From Roseimicrobium gellanilyticum (GTDB lineage: Bacteria; Verrucomicrobiota; Verrucomicrobiia; Verrucomicrobiales; Verrucomicrobiaceae): a DNA stretch of 64,000 nt. Shown piece after piece: positions 1 through 8,985 of this stretch. Within the stretch, counting starts at the first letter, position 1; each line of letters begins with the position of its first letter. The notes below the pieces were generated by a model. That model had not been told where the DNA came from. It saw only the letters and a program-made list of their open reading frames with translations, and ran no database searches. Both the position numbers and the translations under genes were made by a program. The stretch covers positions 186,001-250,000 of the forward strand of contig NZ_QNRR01000004.1 of the NCBI RefSeq assembly GCF_003315205.1, written 5' to 3'.

Positions 1-1
1 A

Positions 2-1216
2 TCCCGTGTGGGTGGCGAGGGCAGCCGCTTCTTTGTGCCCGTCTTCAGCGACATCACTGCGCGAAGGCTCGCGGAGCAGACGCTACAGGAGTCCAAGGAG
101 GCAGCGGAGGCGGCGAATGCAGCGAAGGATCGCTTCCTCGCGGTGCTGAGCCATGAGCTGCGCACGCCTCTTACTCCGGTGCTGATGACGGCGGCGGCGC
201 GTGAGCTGGATCCGGAGATTCCCTCCGGGCTGCGTGAGGACATGGCCATGATCCGCAGGAATGTGGAGCTGGAAACCAAGCTCATCGATGACCTGCTGGA
301 TCTCAGCCGCATCACCAGCGGGAAGCTGGCGCTGAGGATGGAGGCGGTGGACCTGAATACCGTGGTGCGCCATGTGTGCGGCATCTGCCGGCCGCAGATT
401 CTGGAGAAGGAGGTGCTCCTGCGCATGGAGCTCGATCCGAATGCGGGGCTGGTGCGGGTGGACCCGGCGCGCCTCCAGCAGATACTCTGGAATATCGTGA
501 AGAATGCCGCGAAGTTTACGCCCGATGGCGGGTGGATTCATGTGCGCACCCAGAGGGTCTCCAACGAGCGCACATGTGTGCGCGTCGCGGACAGTGGCAT
601 CGGCATCGCGCCGGACGTCTTGCCGCGCATCTTCGACGCGTTTGAGCAGGGGGATGAACAGATTACGAGGCAATTCGGTGGCCTGGGCCTGGGTCTCGCC
701 ATCTCCAAAGCGCTCGCGGAGCTGCATGGCGGCTCTATCACGGCCAGCAGTTCGGGAGAGGGGAGCGGCAGCACTTTCACCATGGAGCTGCCCGTGGCGC
801 GTGAGGAGCAGACCTTGAAATCCACGCCGCTATCCCCCCGGCCTGAGCAGAGTCCGCAACAGGTGCGGGTGCTGCTGGTGGAGGATCATCCGGACACGGC
901 CAGGGTCCTGGCGGTTTTGCTGCGTCGCGCAGGGTACAACGTGGACACAGCCGTCAGTGTGGCATCCGCACTGGAGCTGGGGGACGCCAACACATACGAT
1001 CTGCTGGTGAGTGACCTCGGACTGCCGGACGGCTCCGGTTATGAACTCATGAGACGCATGCGGGAGACCCGTCCCATGAAGGGCATCGCAATGAGTGGGT
1101 TTGGCATGGACCGCGACGTGCAGAAGAGCCTGCAGGCGGGCTTCAGTGAGCACGTAGTGAAGCCAGTGGACATTGGTCAACTGCAGGCCGCGATGCGTCG
1201 TGCCATGGACCGGTAA
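2..1216 (+). CDS. Hybrid sensor histidine kinase with receiver domain, 5' end outside window
   Basis: The frame is open to the left edge, so the N-terminus is missing; 404 residues are visible. Numbering from the GTG at 8, it starts in the tail of a PAS/PAC-like sensor region (SDITARRLAEQ). The HisKA dimerisation helix follows with the phospho-acceptor His49 in SHELRTPL. The HATPase domain has an N-box (NIVKNAAKF), a G1 box (DSGIGIAP) and a G2 box (GGLGLGL). From about residue 284 there is a receiver domain with the acidic pair in VEDHPD, phospho-acceptor Asp336 in LLVSDLGLPDGSG and the conserved Lys in VKP. It should autophosphorylate and pass phosphate to its own receiver. No separate response regulator follows, so the output partner is unknown. 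Confidence 0.93.
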   Translation, partial: SRVGGEGSRFFVPVFSDITARRLAEQTLQESKEAAEAANAAKDRFLAVLSHELRTPLTPVLMTAAARELDPEIPSGLREDMAMIRRNVELETKLIDDLLDLSRITSGKLALRMEAVDLNTVVRHVCGICRPQILEKEVLLRMELDPNAGLVRVDPARLQQILWNIVKNAAKFTPDGGWIHVRTQRVSNERTCVRVADSGIGIAPDVLPRIFDAFEQGDEQITRQFGGLGLGLAISKALAELHGGSITASSSGEGSGSTFTMELPVAREEQTLKSTPLSPRPEQSPQQVRVLLVEDHPDTARVLAVLLRRAGYNVDTAVSVASALELGDANTYDLLVSDLGLPDGSGYELMRRMRETRPMKGIAMSGFGMDRDVQKSLQAGFSEHVVKPVDIGQLQAAMRRAMDR

Positions 1217-1624
1217 CAGATGGTATGATGTGGTGTGATGGGTTGTGGGTTCGGTGCGCATGAGAGATGAAAGGCTGTGCGAGGGGCGTGGATTCGGCAT
1301 GCTGCCCAGGACTGAACGCGCAGCCTGAAGAAATGCCGGCTCCGTGCCACGACTGTGCCCCACTCGTCGCCGGAAGCTTGGCACCGTTGGAATGCCCAGG
1401 GCCCATGTGCCACGCATCTGGCTACATGCATGATGCTCAACGCAATGCGATGACATGCGAAATGTACGGTGATTAGGTGGAGATAAATATCTCCATGTGG
1501 AAGACGCTTTTGTGTCCTCCTTTGAGTGGTGGAAACCGCACTTTTTTGGAACCGCATTTGGTCGGGACGCGAATATACTTATGGCAACCTGCACTACCCA
1601 TCGGGTCGACAACGAACCGCCCTC
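1217..1624. other. Intergenic region, about 400 bp, no supported gene
   Basis: I find no convincing coding sequence between the kinase stop and the next ATG at 1625. The one clear signal is a perfect dyad at 1478-1495, listed separately. A GTG at 1526 is in frame with the following hydrolase and would add 33 residues. Those residues do not resemble an alpha/beta-hydrolase N-terminus. Confidence 0.5.
1478..1495. promoter_or_regulatory. Perfect 18-bp dyad, possible operator
   Basis: TGGAGATA-AA-TATCTCCA is a perfect inverted repeat with 8-bp arms. It is AT-richer than its surroundings and sits 130 bp upstream of the hydrolase ATG. The symmetry fits a homodimeric repressor site, but no regulator in the window can be assigned to it. 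Confidence 0.4.
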
Positions 1625-2461
1625 ATGCGCATCAATCACATACGAAGAGGCAGAGGCAAACCGCTGCTGCTCATCCATGGGATGGGCGGAAGCTGGAGAT
1701 CCTGGGCGCCGATTCTGAAGATGCTCGCCGCAGAGCGCGAAGTGATTGCAATGGATCTTCCGGGATTTGGAAAGTCCGAGCCCGTAGCAGGCGAGGTCAC
1801 CGTGACTTCGCTCGCGAATGCCACTGCCGCTTTCATTGAAGCCCAGGACCTGGAAGGCGTGGATGTCGTGGGCAGTTCCATCGGTGCGAATGTGGCGCTG
1901 GAACTGGCAAGACGGGGCGGGCTGGTGGGTGCGGTGATTGCGCTGGCCCCGGCTGGATTTGGCCGCGACCGCCAGCGGAAGGTGTATCAGCACGTGATGG
2001 GCATGTCGAATGGCCTGATCCGGCTGCTGCGCAAGGCCATGCCGTTTCTGGCTTCCAAGGTGATTTCGCGAAGCCTCCTCTTCCGGCATCTCTCTGTGCG
2101 ACCCTCGCAGTTGCAGCCCTCGCTGGTTCTGGACGAGGCGCGCAGCATGACCGCATCGGCATCCTTTGATGAGGCGCTGAAGCATCTCTCCCGGGATGAC
2201 ATCCAGCACGGGGTGCCGCCCCATGTGTTCAAGCATCCGCTGGTCCTCGCCTGGGGACGGCAGGACCGTCTGTGCCCCGTGAGTCAGGCGGAGCTGGCCC
2301 TGCTTTACTTCCCGGATGCCCGTCTGCACTTCTTTGACAAATGCGGCCACCATCCCCACTGGGACGCGCCGCGCGAGGTGGCGAAGCTGACCCTGACCAC
2401 CACCCGTACCCGCAGTCTGGTACCCCTGGCAGCGATTGCGGCAGAGCGGGGCGGCATGTGA
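1625..2461 (+). CDS. Alpha/beta-fold hydrolase
   Basis: A 278-residue single-domain hydrolase. The oxyanion-loop motif HGMGGSW starts near residue 19. The nucleophile is Ser85 in GSSIG, the catalytic acid is probably the Asp of GRQDRLCP, and the His lies in CGHHPHWDAP near the C-terminus, so the triad looks complete. The fold resembles the haloalkane dehalogenase, epoxide hydrolase and meta-cleavage hydrolase superfamily; the substrate cannot be deduced. ATG 1625 was chosen because it opens directly into the first core strand. A longer GTG start at 1526 is possible. No signal peptide, so probably cytoplasmic. Confidence 0.85.
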   Translation: MRINHIRRGRGKPLLLIHGMGGSWRSWAPILKMLAAEREVIAMDLPGFGKSEPVAGEVTVTSLANATAAFIEAQDLEGVDVVGSSIGANVALELARRGGLVGAVIALAPAGFGRDRQRKVYQHVMGMSNGLIRLLRKAMPFLASKVISRSLLFRHLSVRPSQLQPSLVLDEARSMTASASFDEALKHLSRDDIQHGVPPHVFKHPLVLAWGRQDRLCPVSQAELALLYFPDARLHFFDKCGHHPHWDAPREVAKLTLTTTRTRSLVPLAAIAAERGGM

Positions 2462-2505
2462 GGAACTGCCGGCAATATTGCCGCTGGAAGCGCGTTGCTT
2501 GAAGC

Positions 2506-3438
2506 ATGCCCATGCCCACGCAAGAGTTTCGTATTTCCACCCCTTTGCATCGCCGTGCCTTCCTCCGCCACGGAACTCTCTGCCTGGCAGGATTGGGAGG
2601 GGCGCTTTTCGCCAAAGATGAGAGTGGAACTGCCAAGCCTGCACCCGCAGTACGCGTGGGCATCGTCACAGATTTGCACTACGCGGACAAGGAGTCGACG
2701 AAGACGCGGTTCTACCGCGAGACGCCCCGCAAGCTGGAAGAGGTGGTGCAGCGTTTCAATGCGGAGAAACCCGACTTCGTCGTGGAGCTGGGGGATCTCA
2801 TCGATCAGGCTGCGACCGTGGAGCAGGAGATTGCGTGGCTGGATGAAATCGAGAAGGTCTTCGCCAAGGTCACGTCACCACGTCACTACGTGTTGGGGAA
2901 CCACTGCGTGGCCACACTAACGAAGGCGGAGTTCATCGCGCATACGGGGGCATCCAAAACATCCCACTATTCCTTTGATCACGGCGGGGTGCATTTCGTC
3001 ATCCTTGATGCCTGCTACCGTTCCGATGGTGAGCCCTACGGACGGTCCAATGCCGAGTGGACAGATGCGAACATCCCTGCTGCGGAGCTTGCCTGGTTGC
3101 GTGAAGATTTGAAGAAGCACACGTCTCCCGTGGTGGTCTTCGCACATCAGCGTTTGGACGAGGCGGACAAGCACAGCGTGAAGAATGCTGCCGAGGTGCG
3201 CGCGGTGCTGGAGGCCTCCGGACATGTGAGCGCGGTCCTGCAAGGACACTCGCACAAGAACGCCTATCAGCAGGTGAATGGCATCCATTACGTCACCCTT
3301 GCCGCACTGATTGAAGGCAGTGGCGAGGAGAACAACAGCTATGGGATGCTGGAAGTGATGAGCAACGGTGCCTTGCGCATCAAGGGCTATCGCAAGATGC
3401 AGGCGCGTGAGCTGGAGGGAGTGAAGCGGAAGGCATAG
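2506..3438 (+). CDS. Secreted metallophosphoesterase
   Basis: 310 residues of the calcineurin-like phosphoesterase family. The N-terminus carries HRRAFLRHG followed by a hydrophobic stretch, which fits a Tat signal with a twin arginine. The dimetal site is almost complete: Asp56/His58 in TDLHYA, GDLID, GNHC (usually GNHD/E), the His of FAHQR and the GHSH pair. It probably hydrolyses phosphate esters outside the cytoplasm. The gene converges with the downstream one with only 14 bp between stops. A second in-frame ATG lies at 2512. Confidence 0.88.
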   Translation: MPMPTQEFRISTPLHRRAFLRHGTLCLAGLGGALFAKDESGTAKPAPAVRVGIVTDLHYADKESTKTRFYRETPRKLEEVVQRFNAEKPDFVVELGDLIDQAATVEQEIAWLDEIEKVFAKVTSPRHYVLGNHCVATLTKAEFIAHTGASKTSHYSFDHGGVHFVILDACYRSDGEPYGRSNAEWTDANIPAAELAWLREDLKKHTSPVVVFAHQRLDEADKHSVKNAAEVRAVLEASGHVSAVLQGHSHKNAYQQVNGIHYVTLAALIEGSGEENNSYGMLEVMSNGALRIKGYRKMQARELEGVKRKA

Positions 3439-3452
3439 GCTTGCCGGCAGAC

Positions 3453-4907
3453 TCACGGAGCATGCACCTGGGAGGCTGCTCCCCCATAGGGGCCGGGCTT
3501 CTTCTCCAGGCGTATTTTTGAAATGTCCGGCACCTGCACATAGGATCTGGCCTCCGCAAATTCTTGAGGCAGGGATACGAACTCAATTTTCCCAATGCTG
3601 AAGTGCGTCTCGGCGCGCCGCTGCCGCCAGGGGGAGAGCATGGCCACGGCCACGACCTCCTCCGCTGTAAGGGGTTGCTGCTGGAGTTGCCGGGGCTGGA
3701 GTGTGCCGCTGCCGTAGGCGCACACGAAATCCGCGAAGGGAATCACCATCTCCGTCCATTCGCCCTTCTTCACGGCACGGCGCGCGTGGTAGAGGCCCCA
3801 TGAGACATCGCGCGTGCGGGAAGGTGAGAGGCAGTAGTCAAAGGGTTTGAATTCACCCGGCGCAATAGCTTCGGTTGCTGAAGTGGCAGCCGTGGTCTTG
3901 TCCCATGGGAACTCGGCACGCTCGCCCACAAGCGCGAAGATATCCGCGACGAGAAGATCCAGAGCACTCTCATGCTCCATCTTCAGCGTGATGCGCAGGG
4001 CATTTGCCCCTTTGGGGGCGCGGGCTTTCACTCCGAAGTAGGACATCTCTTCCGTACCACGTTGTCGCGCGGTCCAGAGCGTGCGTGGGTCAGTGCCGGC
4101 ACCGAGGATGACAGGCTTTCTCACGGCCTTGTTGCCCGGTTCATGAGACAGCGCAAACTCGCGATCATCCGTGGCAAAGGTGAAGCGGGTTGCTGGATCG
4201 ACCTCGCCCAGGGGGCGGATGTCACCATGGGAGAATGTGGCAAACGGCCTGCCGTGGCCGCGGGTGACGAGCTCGATGTCATCCACCAGCAACTCTCCCT
4301 GCGAAGAGGCACCGATTTGCAATCTCATCGTCTCCTGAATCCAGCGCGTGTAGTAGATCACCGGGCTCTGCTGGCTGAAGATGGGCCTCCGGTAATTGCG
4401 TTGCAGATCGTGGATGAGCGAAATCTCAATGGTGCGCCAGTCGCCGGGAGTGATGCTGATGGGCTTGGTGTACACATCACTCGTGGCAAAGTAGGCGGTG
4501 GGGCTCCCGGCATTGATTTGGAACTGGCCGGAGAGGACCTTTACCCGCAGGCGGATAGCTTCGGTCTCCGGTGGCAGGTATTCCAGACCCAGCATCCACA
4601 GGGGGTAGAAGTCCATGCCGTCTGGGAGGGGTTGCTTCAGGGTGACTTTCAGCGTCTGCCCCTTGCTGCCCGCGTCAGACACGAGCTTGAGTTCAGAGTA
4701 CGCGGCGGCATTCTTCTTCTGCTCCGGAGTCCAGCGCCAGAAGGTGATGGGGACCATGTCGCGGGCGGCTGCCGCATCGAAGTTCTCCAATGGTTGGACC
4801 ACTCGTGGCTCCTGCGCCATCGCGTTGCCTGTCAGGAAGGCAGAGAGACAGAGGCAAAGCCAGACGCTGGCGGGCCCTTTCTGGTGGGTGACTGGAACGA
4901 GTTTCAC
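3453..4907 (-). CDS. Secreted protein of unknown function with carbohydrate-binding-like beta domains
   Basis: 484 residues starting at a GTG; an in-frame stop lies upstream with no ATG between. The N-terminus is a signal peptide with cleavage likely after NAMA. The mature part is beta-rich with two similar halves. Each contains phrases such as GELLVDDIELV and ALRITLKMEHES that recall galactose-binding or carbohydrate-binding modules. No catalytic motif is visible. It may be a polysaccharide-binding envelope or extracellular protein, but this is inference from texture alone. Confidence 0.75.
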   Translation of the reverse strand: MKLVPVTHQKGPASVWLCLCLSAFLTGNAMAQEPRVVQPLENFDAAAARDMVPITFWRWTPEQKKNAAAYSELKLVSDAGSKGQTLKVTLKQPLPDGMDFYPLWMLGLEYLPPETEAIRLRVKVLSGQFQINAGSPTAYFATSDVYTKPISITPGDWRTIEISLIHDLQRNYRRPIFSQQSPVIYYTRWIQETMRLQIGASSQGELLVDDIELVTRGHGRPFATFSHGDIRPLGEVDPATRFTFATDDREFALSHEPGNKAVRKPVILGAGTDPRTLWTARQRGTEEMSYFGVKARAPKGANALRITLKMEHESALDLLVADIFALVGERAEFPWDKTTAATSATEAIAPGEFKPFDYCLSPSRTRDVSWGLYHARRAVKKGEWTEMVIPFADFVCAYGSGTLQPRQLQQQPLTAEEVVAVAMLSPWRQRRAETHFSIGKIEFVSLPQEFAEARSYVQVPDISKIRLEKKPGPYGGAASQVHAP

Positions 4908-5053
4908 AGCATTGGCATACGGGATTCATCAATGCCTCGTGCAAAAAATGCTGGGGAGTGAAATCGAATGTCGCGCGGTCCTTTGGCACGAGTGCAAAGA
5001 GGGCTATCTTTGTGGAAAAGGTCGGCGCCGGCCTTCGTTTAGCACTTCCTTCC

Positions 5054-6079
5054 ATGAAGCGACGTCCCATTTTGCACCATGCCATTTTCATCACAGCCCT
5101 GGCTTGTCTGTCCTGCCTGCTGCCAAACTCCGTGCTTTCACAGGATGCAGCGGCGCTCAAGAAGGCGGATCCAGCTTCCAAGGTCTCAGGAACGGGCTCG
5201 GGCAAGACGGTGCGATTGCTGACGATTGGAAACAGCTTCTCTGCAAACGCCACCCGGTATCTGGGGGACCTCGTGCAGGCGGGCGGCCACACCTTGGTCC
5301 ACCGTTTCCTGGTGATTGGTGGGGCGTCCATGCAGGTGCACTGGGACAAGGCGATGCTGCACGAGAAGAATCCGCAGGATGCGAAGGGGCTCTATACTTT
5401 CAAGCAGGGTCTGCCAGCCGCGATTGCCTCAAACAAATGGGACTACGTGACCATCCAGCAGGCCAGCATCAAGAGTCATGACCTTTCCACCTACCAGCCA
5501 TACGCCAATCAACTGCGCGACTATGTGAAGAAGCATGCGCCGCAGTCCACCCTGCTGGTGCATGAGACCTGGGCGTATCGCAAGGATGACCCGCGCTTCT
5601 CTGTGAAGGCACCCAAACCCGGTGAACCCCGCACCCAGAAGGAAATGTACGAGATGCTGCAGAACGCGTACCGCACCATCGCGAAGGAACTCGGCGCCTC
5701 CATCATACCCTCCGGTGATGCCCTGTACCTCGCGGACACGGATGCGAAGTGGGGCTTCACCGGTGTGGATGCGGCGTTCGATCCCAAGAAGGCCAAGAAC
5801 CCGGCGCTCCCGGCCCAGACACACTCCCTGCACGTGGGGTGGAGTTGGAGGAAGGGAAAGGACGGCAAGACTACCCTGGGCATGGATGGCCACCATGCAA
5901 ACATGGCCGGGGAGTACCTGGGAGCTTGCGTGTTCTACGAAGTACTCTTTGGCGAGAGTGCGGTGGGCAATAGTTTTGTGCCCAAGGGATTGGATGCGGA
6001 GTATGCGAAGTTCCTCCAGGAGACGGCGCACAAGGCGGTGAGTGCTGAGAAGGAGCGGGTGAAGTCGCGAGCGGAGTGA
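5054..6079 (+). CDS. Secreted DUF4886-like SGNH hydrolase-fold protein
   Basis: 341 residues. The ATG at 5054 opens a signal peptide (MKRRPILHHAIFIT..., cleavage near LSQDA). The block RLLTIGNSFSANATRYL has the GNS nucleophile signature with Ser61. Further SGNH-like blocks are WDYVTIQQAS and the late GHHANMAGEYL, where the His could complete the catalytic pair. DUF4886 proteins are common in PVC and Bacteroidetes genomes and are thought to be esterases, though none can be assigned here. Divergent from the preceding secreted protein. Confidence 0.82.
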   Translation: MKRRPILHHAIFITALACLSCLLPNSVLSQDAAALKKADPASKVSGTGSGKTVRLLTIGNSFSANATRYLGDLVQAGGHTLVHRFLVIGGASMQVHWDKAMLHEKNPQDAKGLYTFKQGLPAAIASNKWDYVTIQQASIKSHDLSTYQPYANQLRDYVKKHAPQSTLLVHETWAYRKDDPRFSVKAPKPGEPRTQKEMYEMLQNAYRTIAKELGASIIPSGDALYLADTDAKWGFTGVDAAFDPKKAKNPALPAQTHSLHVGWSWRKGKDGKTTLGMDGHHANMAGEYLGACVFYEVLFGESAVGNSFVPKGLDAEYAKFLQETAHKAVSAEKERVKSRAE

Positions 6080-6083
6080 GGAC

Positions 6084-6238
6084 GGTGGTCCGCACTCCTG
6101 GTGGTCCGCCCACTCCGTGTGCGGTCAGGGGGGCTGTTCTCGATTTCCCGCAAGCTTTCGGGTGGTGCGAAGTGCTTGGGTGTGTTGACTTCTTCCATGC
6201 TTTTGAGCCTGCACCCGCGCACGGAGTGCGCGGACCAC
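6084..6238. repeat. Palindromic repeat family A, copies 1 and 2
   Basis: Two copies, at about 6099-6128 and 6214-6238, plus a partial copy at 6084-6098. The consensus is an imperfect palindrome in which CCGCACA pairs with TGTGCGG around a CGGAG-type centre. They lie between convergent genes and could form transcription-limiting hairpins. Other copies are at 6648, 6752 and 10456. Confidence 0.7.
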
Positions 6239-6239
6239 A

Positions 6240-6629
6240 TCAAATCACCGCCCATACAATCAGCACGCAGACGATCGCCATCACGGAGAGTCCGCTCAGG
6301 AAGACGATGTCTGCAGCGCGCTCCACGCGATGCATGCGGTTCTTCTTGCGTGTCCGGAGTGCCCAGTAGGAGAGGAAGCAGGAGAGCAGAAAAATGAGGG
6401 CATCCACCGCGAGCAGGTCATCGGCGATGGTATTCACGCCCTCGGCACGGATGACGACGCGTACGATGCTGATGACCGTGATGCACACCCCCACCATGGC
6501 GGCGGAGACGGAGAAGATGTGAATGGCGATGTCCTCCTCCAGATGCGTCTTCGAAGGGGAGGAGCGAGGCGGGGTTGGTGGATCCGTATCCATGATGGCG
6601 GTGACAAGCTCGGGGGAGGTGGTGTTCAT
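6240..6629 (-). CDS. Small integral membrane protein
   Basis: 129 residues from ATG 6629. Three strong hydrophobic segments are visible: IFSVSAAMVGVCITVISIVRV, a central LAVDALIFLLSCFLSYWAL, and the C-terminal IVFLSGLSVMAIVCVLIVWAVI (residue blocks listed in order). A basic loop (RTRKKNRMHRVERA) lies between the last two. I do not recognise a named family. It is flanked on both sides by family A repeats and so is probably transcribed alone. A longer upstream start would translate one repeat and is unlikely. Confidence 0.7.
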   Translation of the reverse strand: MNTTSPELVTAIMDTDPPTPPRSSPSKTHLEEDIAIHIFSVSAAMVGVCITVISIVRVVIRAEGVNTIADDLLAVDALIFLLSCFLSYWALRTRKKNRMHRVERAADIVFLSGLSVMAIVCVLIVWAVI

Positions 6630-6647
6630 TCGAGGCGGTTTGCCCTG

Positions 6648-6674
6648 GGTGGTCCGCACACTCCGTTGTGCGGG
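6648..6674. repeat. Palindromic repeat family A, copy 3
   Basis: GGTCCGCACACTCCGTTGTG followed by CGG; an inverted copy of the consensus just upstream of the small membrane protein gene. Confidence 0.7.
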
Positions 6675-6751
6675 TGAGGTGAAAACATCCACCAGCACAC
6701 TACCGCGTTGGCATCTACCGAAGGCAAGAAACTCAAGGGGCCGCTCCAGCC

Positions 6752-6777
6752 TGACCGCACAACGGAGTGTGCGGACC
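6752..6777. repeat. Palindromic repeat family A, copy 4
   Basis: The sequence TGACCGCACAACGGAGTGTG is followed by CGGACC. It is in opposite orientation to copy 3, about 75 bp away, so the two can also pair with each other. It lies just past the stop of the thioredoxin-like gene and could serve as a terminator stem. Confidence 0.7.
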
Positions 6778-6786
6778 TCCCTTTCC

Positions 6787-7377
6787 TCACTTCATCCCAC
6801 TGATCTTGCAGCCCATCGCCTCGGTCTTCGCATGGGCCACGGGCTTGCCTTCTTGAATGGCGTCGAGGGCATCGCGCAGATCCTTGGTCGTGGCCTGACG
6901 CTGTCGCTTGGTGGGGCCGAGATAGAGGTCATTCACGCGGCCCTGGTAGACGGTGGTCTTGCCATCGGGGGCGAGGACAGCGACTTCGGGCGTGATCTTT
7001 GCCTGGACGAGTTTGGCCAGTTTTTGTTCCTTATCGAGCAGCACGGTGGCTTTGATCTCGTTCATTTCGGTGTGTTGCAGGACGTCGGTGAGTTTCACGT
7101 CTGGATCCGCATGCACGAAGTAGAAGGCGAACTTGCCGCTGTAGTCTGCCACGATGCGGTTTAGCTCAGGGACGAAGTTGTTCGACGTGGGGCAGTAGGG
7201 AGAGACAAAGCAGAGCACAGCAGCCTTCTTCTCCGCAGGCACTACGAGAGGCGTGTGTTCTTTGCCATCGGCTCCCGGGAACAGCAGCGCATCTGGAGCC
7301 TGTGCGGATGCGGCCAGAGGAAGATGAGCGAAGACCAAGGCGAGAAACAGAGAGGTCGTGCGGGCAAGGCTTGGCAT
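6787..7377 (-). CDS. Secreted thioredoxin-fold (redoxin-like) protein
   Basis: 196 residues from ATG 7377, which opens a signal peptide (SLFLALVFAHLPLAASA). The thioredoxin-fold core has the block LCFVSPYCPTSNNFVPELNRI, giving a single Cys where thioredoxins have CxxC, followed by Thr-Ser. The C-terminus ends EAMGCKISGMK, a Cys-containing tail also seen in redoxin-like proteins of planctomycetes. It may act in periplasmic thiol chemistry or heme-protein maturation; the lack of a CxxC argues against a classical disulfide reductase. Confidence 0.8.
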   Translation of the reverse strand: MPSLARTTSLFLALVFAHLPLAASAQAPDALLFPGADGKEHTPLVVPAEKKAAVLCFVSPYCPTSNNFVPELNRIVADYSGKFAFYFVHADPDVKLTDVLQHTEMNEIKATVLLDKEQKLAKLVQAKITPEVAVLAPDGKTTVYQGRVNDLYLGPTKRQRQATTKDLRDALDAIQEGKPVAHAKTEAMGCKISGMK

Positions 7378-7440
7378 GGGAGGTGGATGGAAGATTGGAG
7401 GGTGAAAGAGTGGGTGGGGAAGGGAACTGCGCAAGTGGCG

Positions 7441-8721
7441 TCAGGTTTGCACGGGCTTTTGCAAGGAGACCGCAGGGACGGTGGTGGGAATGGAGGGCAG
7501 TGTCACGCGACAGGCCACAAGGCCGAGGAGGATGACGAGCGGTGTGAGGATGTAGAGAGCGGGTGCGTAGGAGCCGTATTTCTCATGGCACGTGGCGAAG
7601 AGCAGCGGTCCCACGGCAGAGGCCAGCACGGTGAGCATCTGTGCGGCACCTTGAATGCGGCCGAGCTGTGCCCGACCAAAGGCCTGGCTCCAAATGGCGA
7701 AGAAGATCACCGTGATGAATCCCGCGGCGAGTCCCAAGACACCCGCGAGCAACCAGAGCTGGGTGAGGGTACGGATGAAAGGCAGGCCCACCAGACCGAG
7801 CGCGTAGAGGAACATGGCCACCCCCAGCAGCACCGCCATGGGCCGACGCAGGGTGAGCCATCCACACAGCCCCTGACCCAGCAAAGTGAAGAGCGTCATG
7901 ATGGGCAGGAAGAGGTGATAGGTTTCCCGGTTGAATCCCGCCTCTGCCAGCACGGCTTCATTGAAGAGACCCAATCCTGATGCCGCGAGATTGAAGAGTG
8001 CAGTCGCACCCGCGAATACCCAAAACACCGGAGTCGCGAGCGCCTGTCCCAAGCTCAACCCCGTGACGGACTCCCGGGCTTCACCCGATGCGTTGCAAGC
8101 ATCCGCTGGGGCCTTCTTGATCGTCGGCTCGCGAAGCAGGAGCAACGTCAGTGGTGCCACCACCACCGCAAGGCTCAAGGCGATGGAGCTCCACGCGCTC
8201 CTCCAGCCATGCTCGCGGACTGCCCAGCCGACCGCCACGAAGCCGAGGGAGAAAAACACGATGATCAGCACCGAGTACACGCCCATGGCCATCCCCACGC
8301 GTGTGCCCGCACCCTTTCCCACGGTGGTGATGCTGGCGACAGAGAGTGCGCTTTGTCCAAACGCACGCGTGAGCAGCACCCACGTGAAAAGCACCATGAC
8401 GCTGCCCAAGTGACCGCTCATGCGCCAGACGACGAGCGCCAGGGCGAGTACGATGAGGGCTGACGTCCAGCGCAGTCCCACTCGATCGATGACCCAGCCC
8501 GCCGGCAGACACACGGCCGCGCCGAGCAGGGTGGCCCAGAGATTGATATTCGCGTATGTGATGCGGTCGAGCTGCAGGTCCGCAAGCATGGGCTCCGTGA
8601 TGAGTCCAAGTCCCTGTGTGCGCCCCGGGAGTGTCGCCAGCATGAGCAGGGCTGCGAGGATCACATTTCCCCAAAGGATGCGGCTGGAATACGAGTGGCT
8701 GGGGGGAGGGGGCTCGGACAT
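7441..8721 (-). CDS. MFS transporter
   Basis: 426 residues with about twelve hydrophobic segments. The loop after TM2 reads GWVIDRVGLRWTSAL, the usual MFS signature position (D-R-x-G-R-R type). A charged central loop (LREPTIKKAPADACNASGEA) divides the two halves. It is a proton- or sodium-coupled permease of the inner membrane; the substrate is not evident. The stop lies 63 bp upstream of the thioredoxin-like gene on the same strand, so the two could be cotranscribed. Confidence 0.85.
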   Translation of the reverse strand: MSEPPPPSHSYSSRILWGNVILAALLMLATLPGRTQGLGLITEPMLADLQLDRITYANINLWATLLGAAVCLPAGWVIDRVGLRWTSALIVLALALVVWRMSGHLGSVMVLFTWVLLTRAFGQSALSVASITTVGKGAGTRVGMAMGVYSVLIIVFFSLGFVAVGWAVREHGWRSAWSSIALSLAVVVAPLTLLLLREPTIKKAPADACNASGEARESVTGLSLGQALATPVFWVFAGATALFNLAASGLGLFNEAVLAEAGFNRETYHLFLPIMTLFTLLGQGLCGWLTLRRPMAVLLGVAMFLYALGLVGLPFIRTLTQLWLLAGVLGLAAGFITVIFFAIWSQAFGRAQLGRIQGAAQMLTVLASAVGPLLFATCHEKYGSYAPALYILTPLVILLGLVACRVTLPSIPTTVPAVSLQKPVQT

Positions 8722-8863
8722 GGAGGTTGGAAATGCTACGTCGTCCGAGCGGGGAATGGGACAATAAAATATGCGCGGCCAGGCATATGAGGAGGGCTGG
8801 TTGCCTTATCGAACCCCAAGGGATCACACACCGAGCTGAGCGGTCGATTTCCCCAGATGCATT

Positions 8864-8893
8864 TTGTGCATCCAATACAAGGTGATGTAAAAT
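8864..8893 (+). promoter_or_regulatory. Candidate sigma-70-like promoter
   Basis: TTGTGC and TAAAAT are separated by 18 bp in an AT-rich island. A GATGCA/TGCATC hairpin (8856-8872) overlaps the -35 element and could be an operator. It would drive the coiled-coil membrane protein that follows. Confidence 0.4.
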
Positions 8894-8985
8894 GCTTGCA
8901 AAAATTCTGGTTTGGCTGCTGAATGGCAAAACATTCGGAGTCTCCCCCGTGCCGGATCAAACCAGGATTCTCAACTTCTAGAGCC

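Noticed and set aside
830-2644. A 604-codon open frame on the minus strand across three plus-strand features
   Set aside because: It covers the receiver domain of the kinase, an intergenic region and the alpha/beta hydrolase antisense, and shows no recognisable protein texture.
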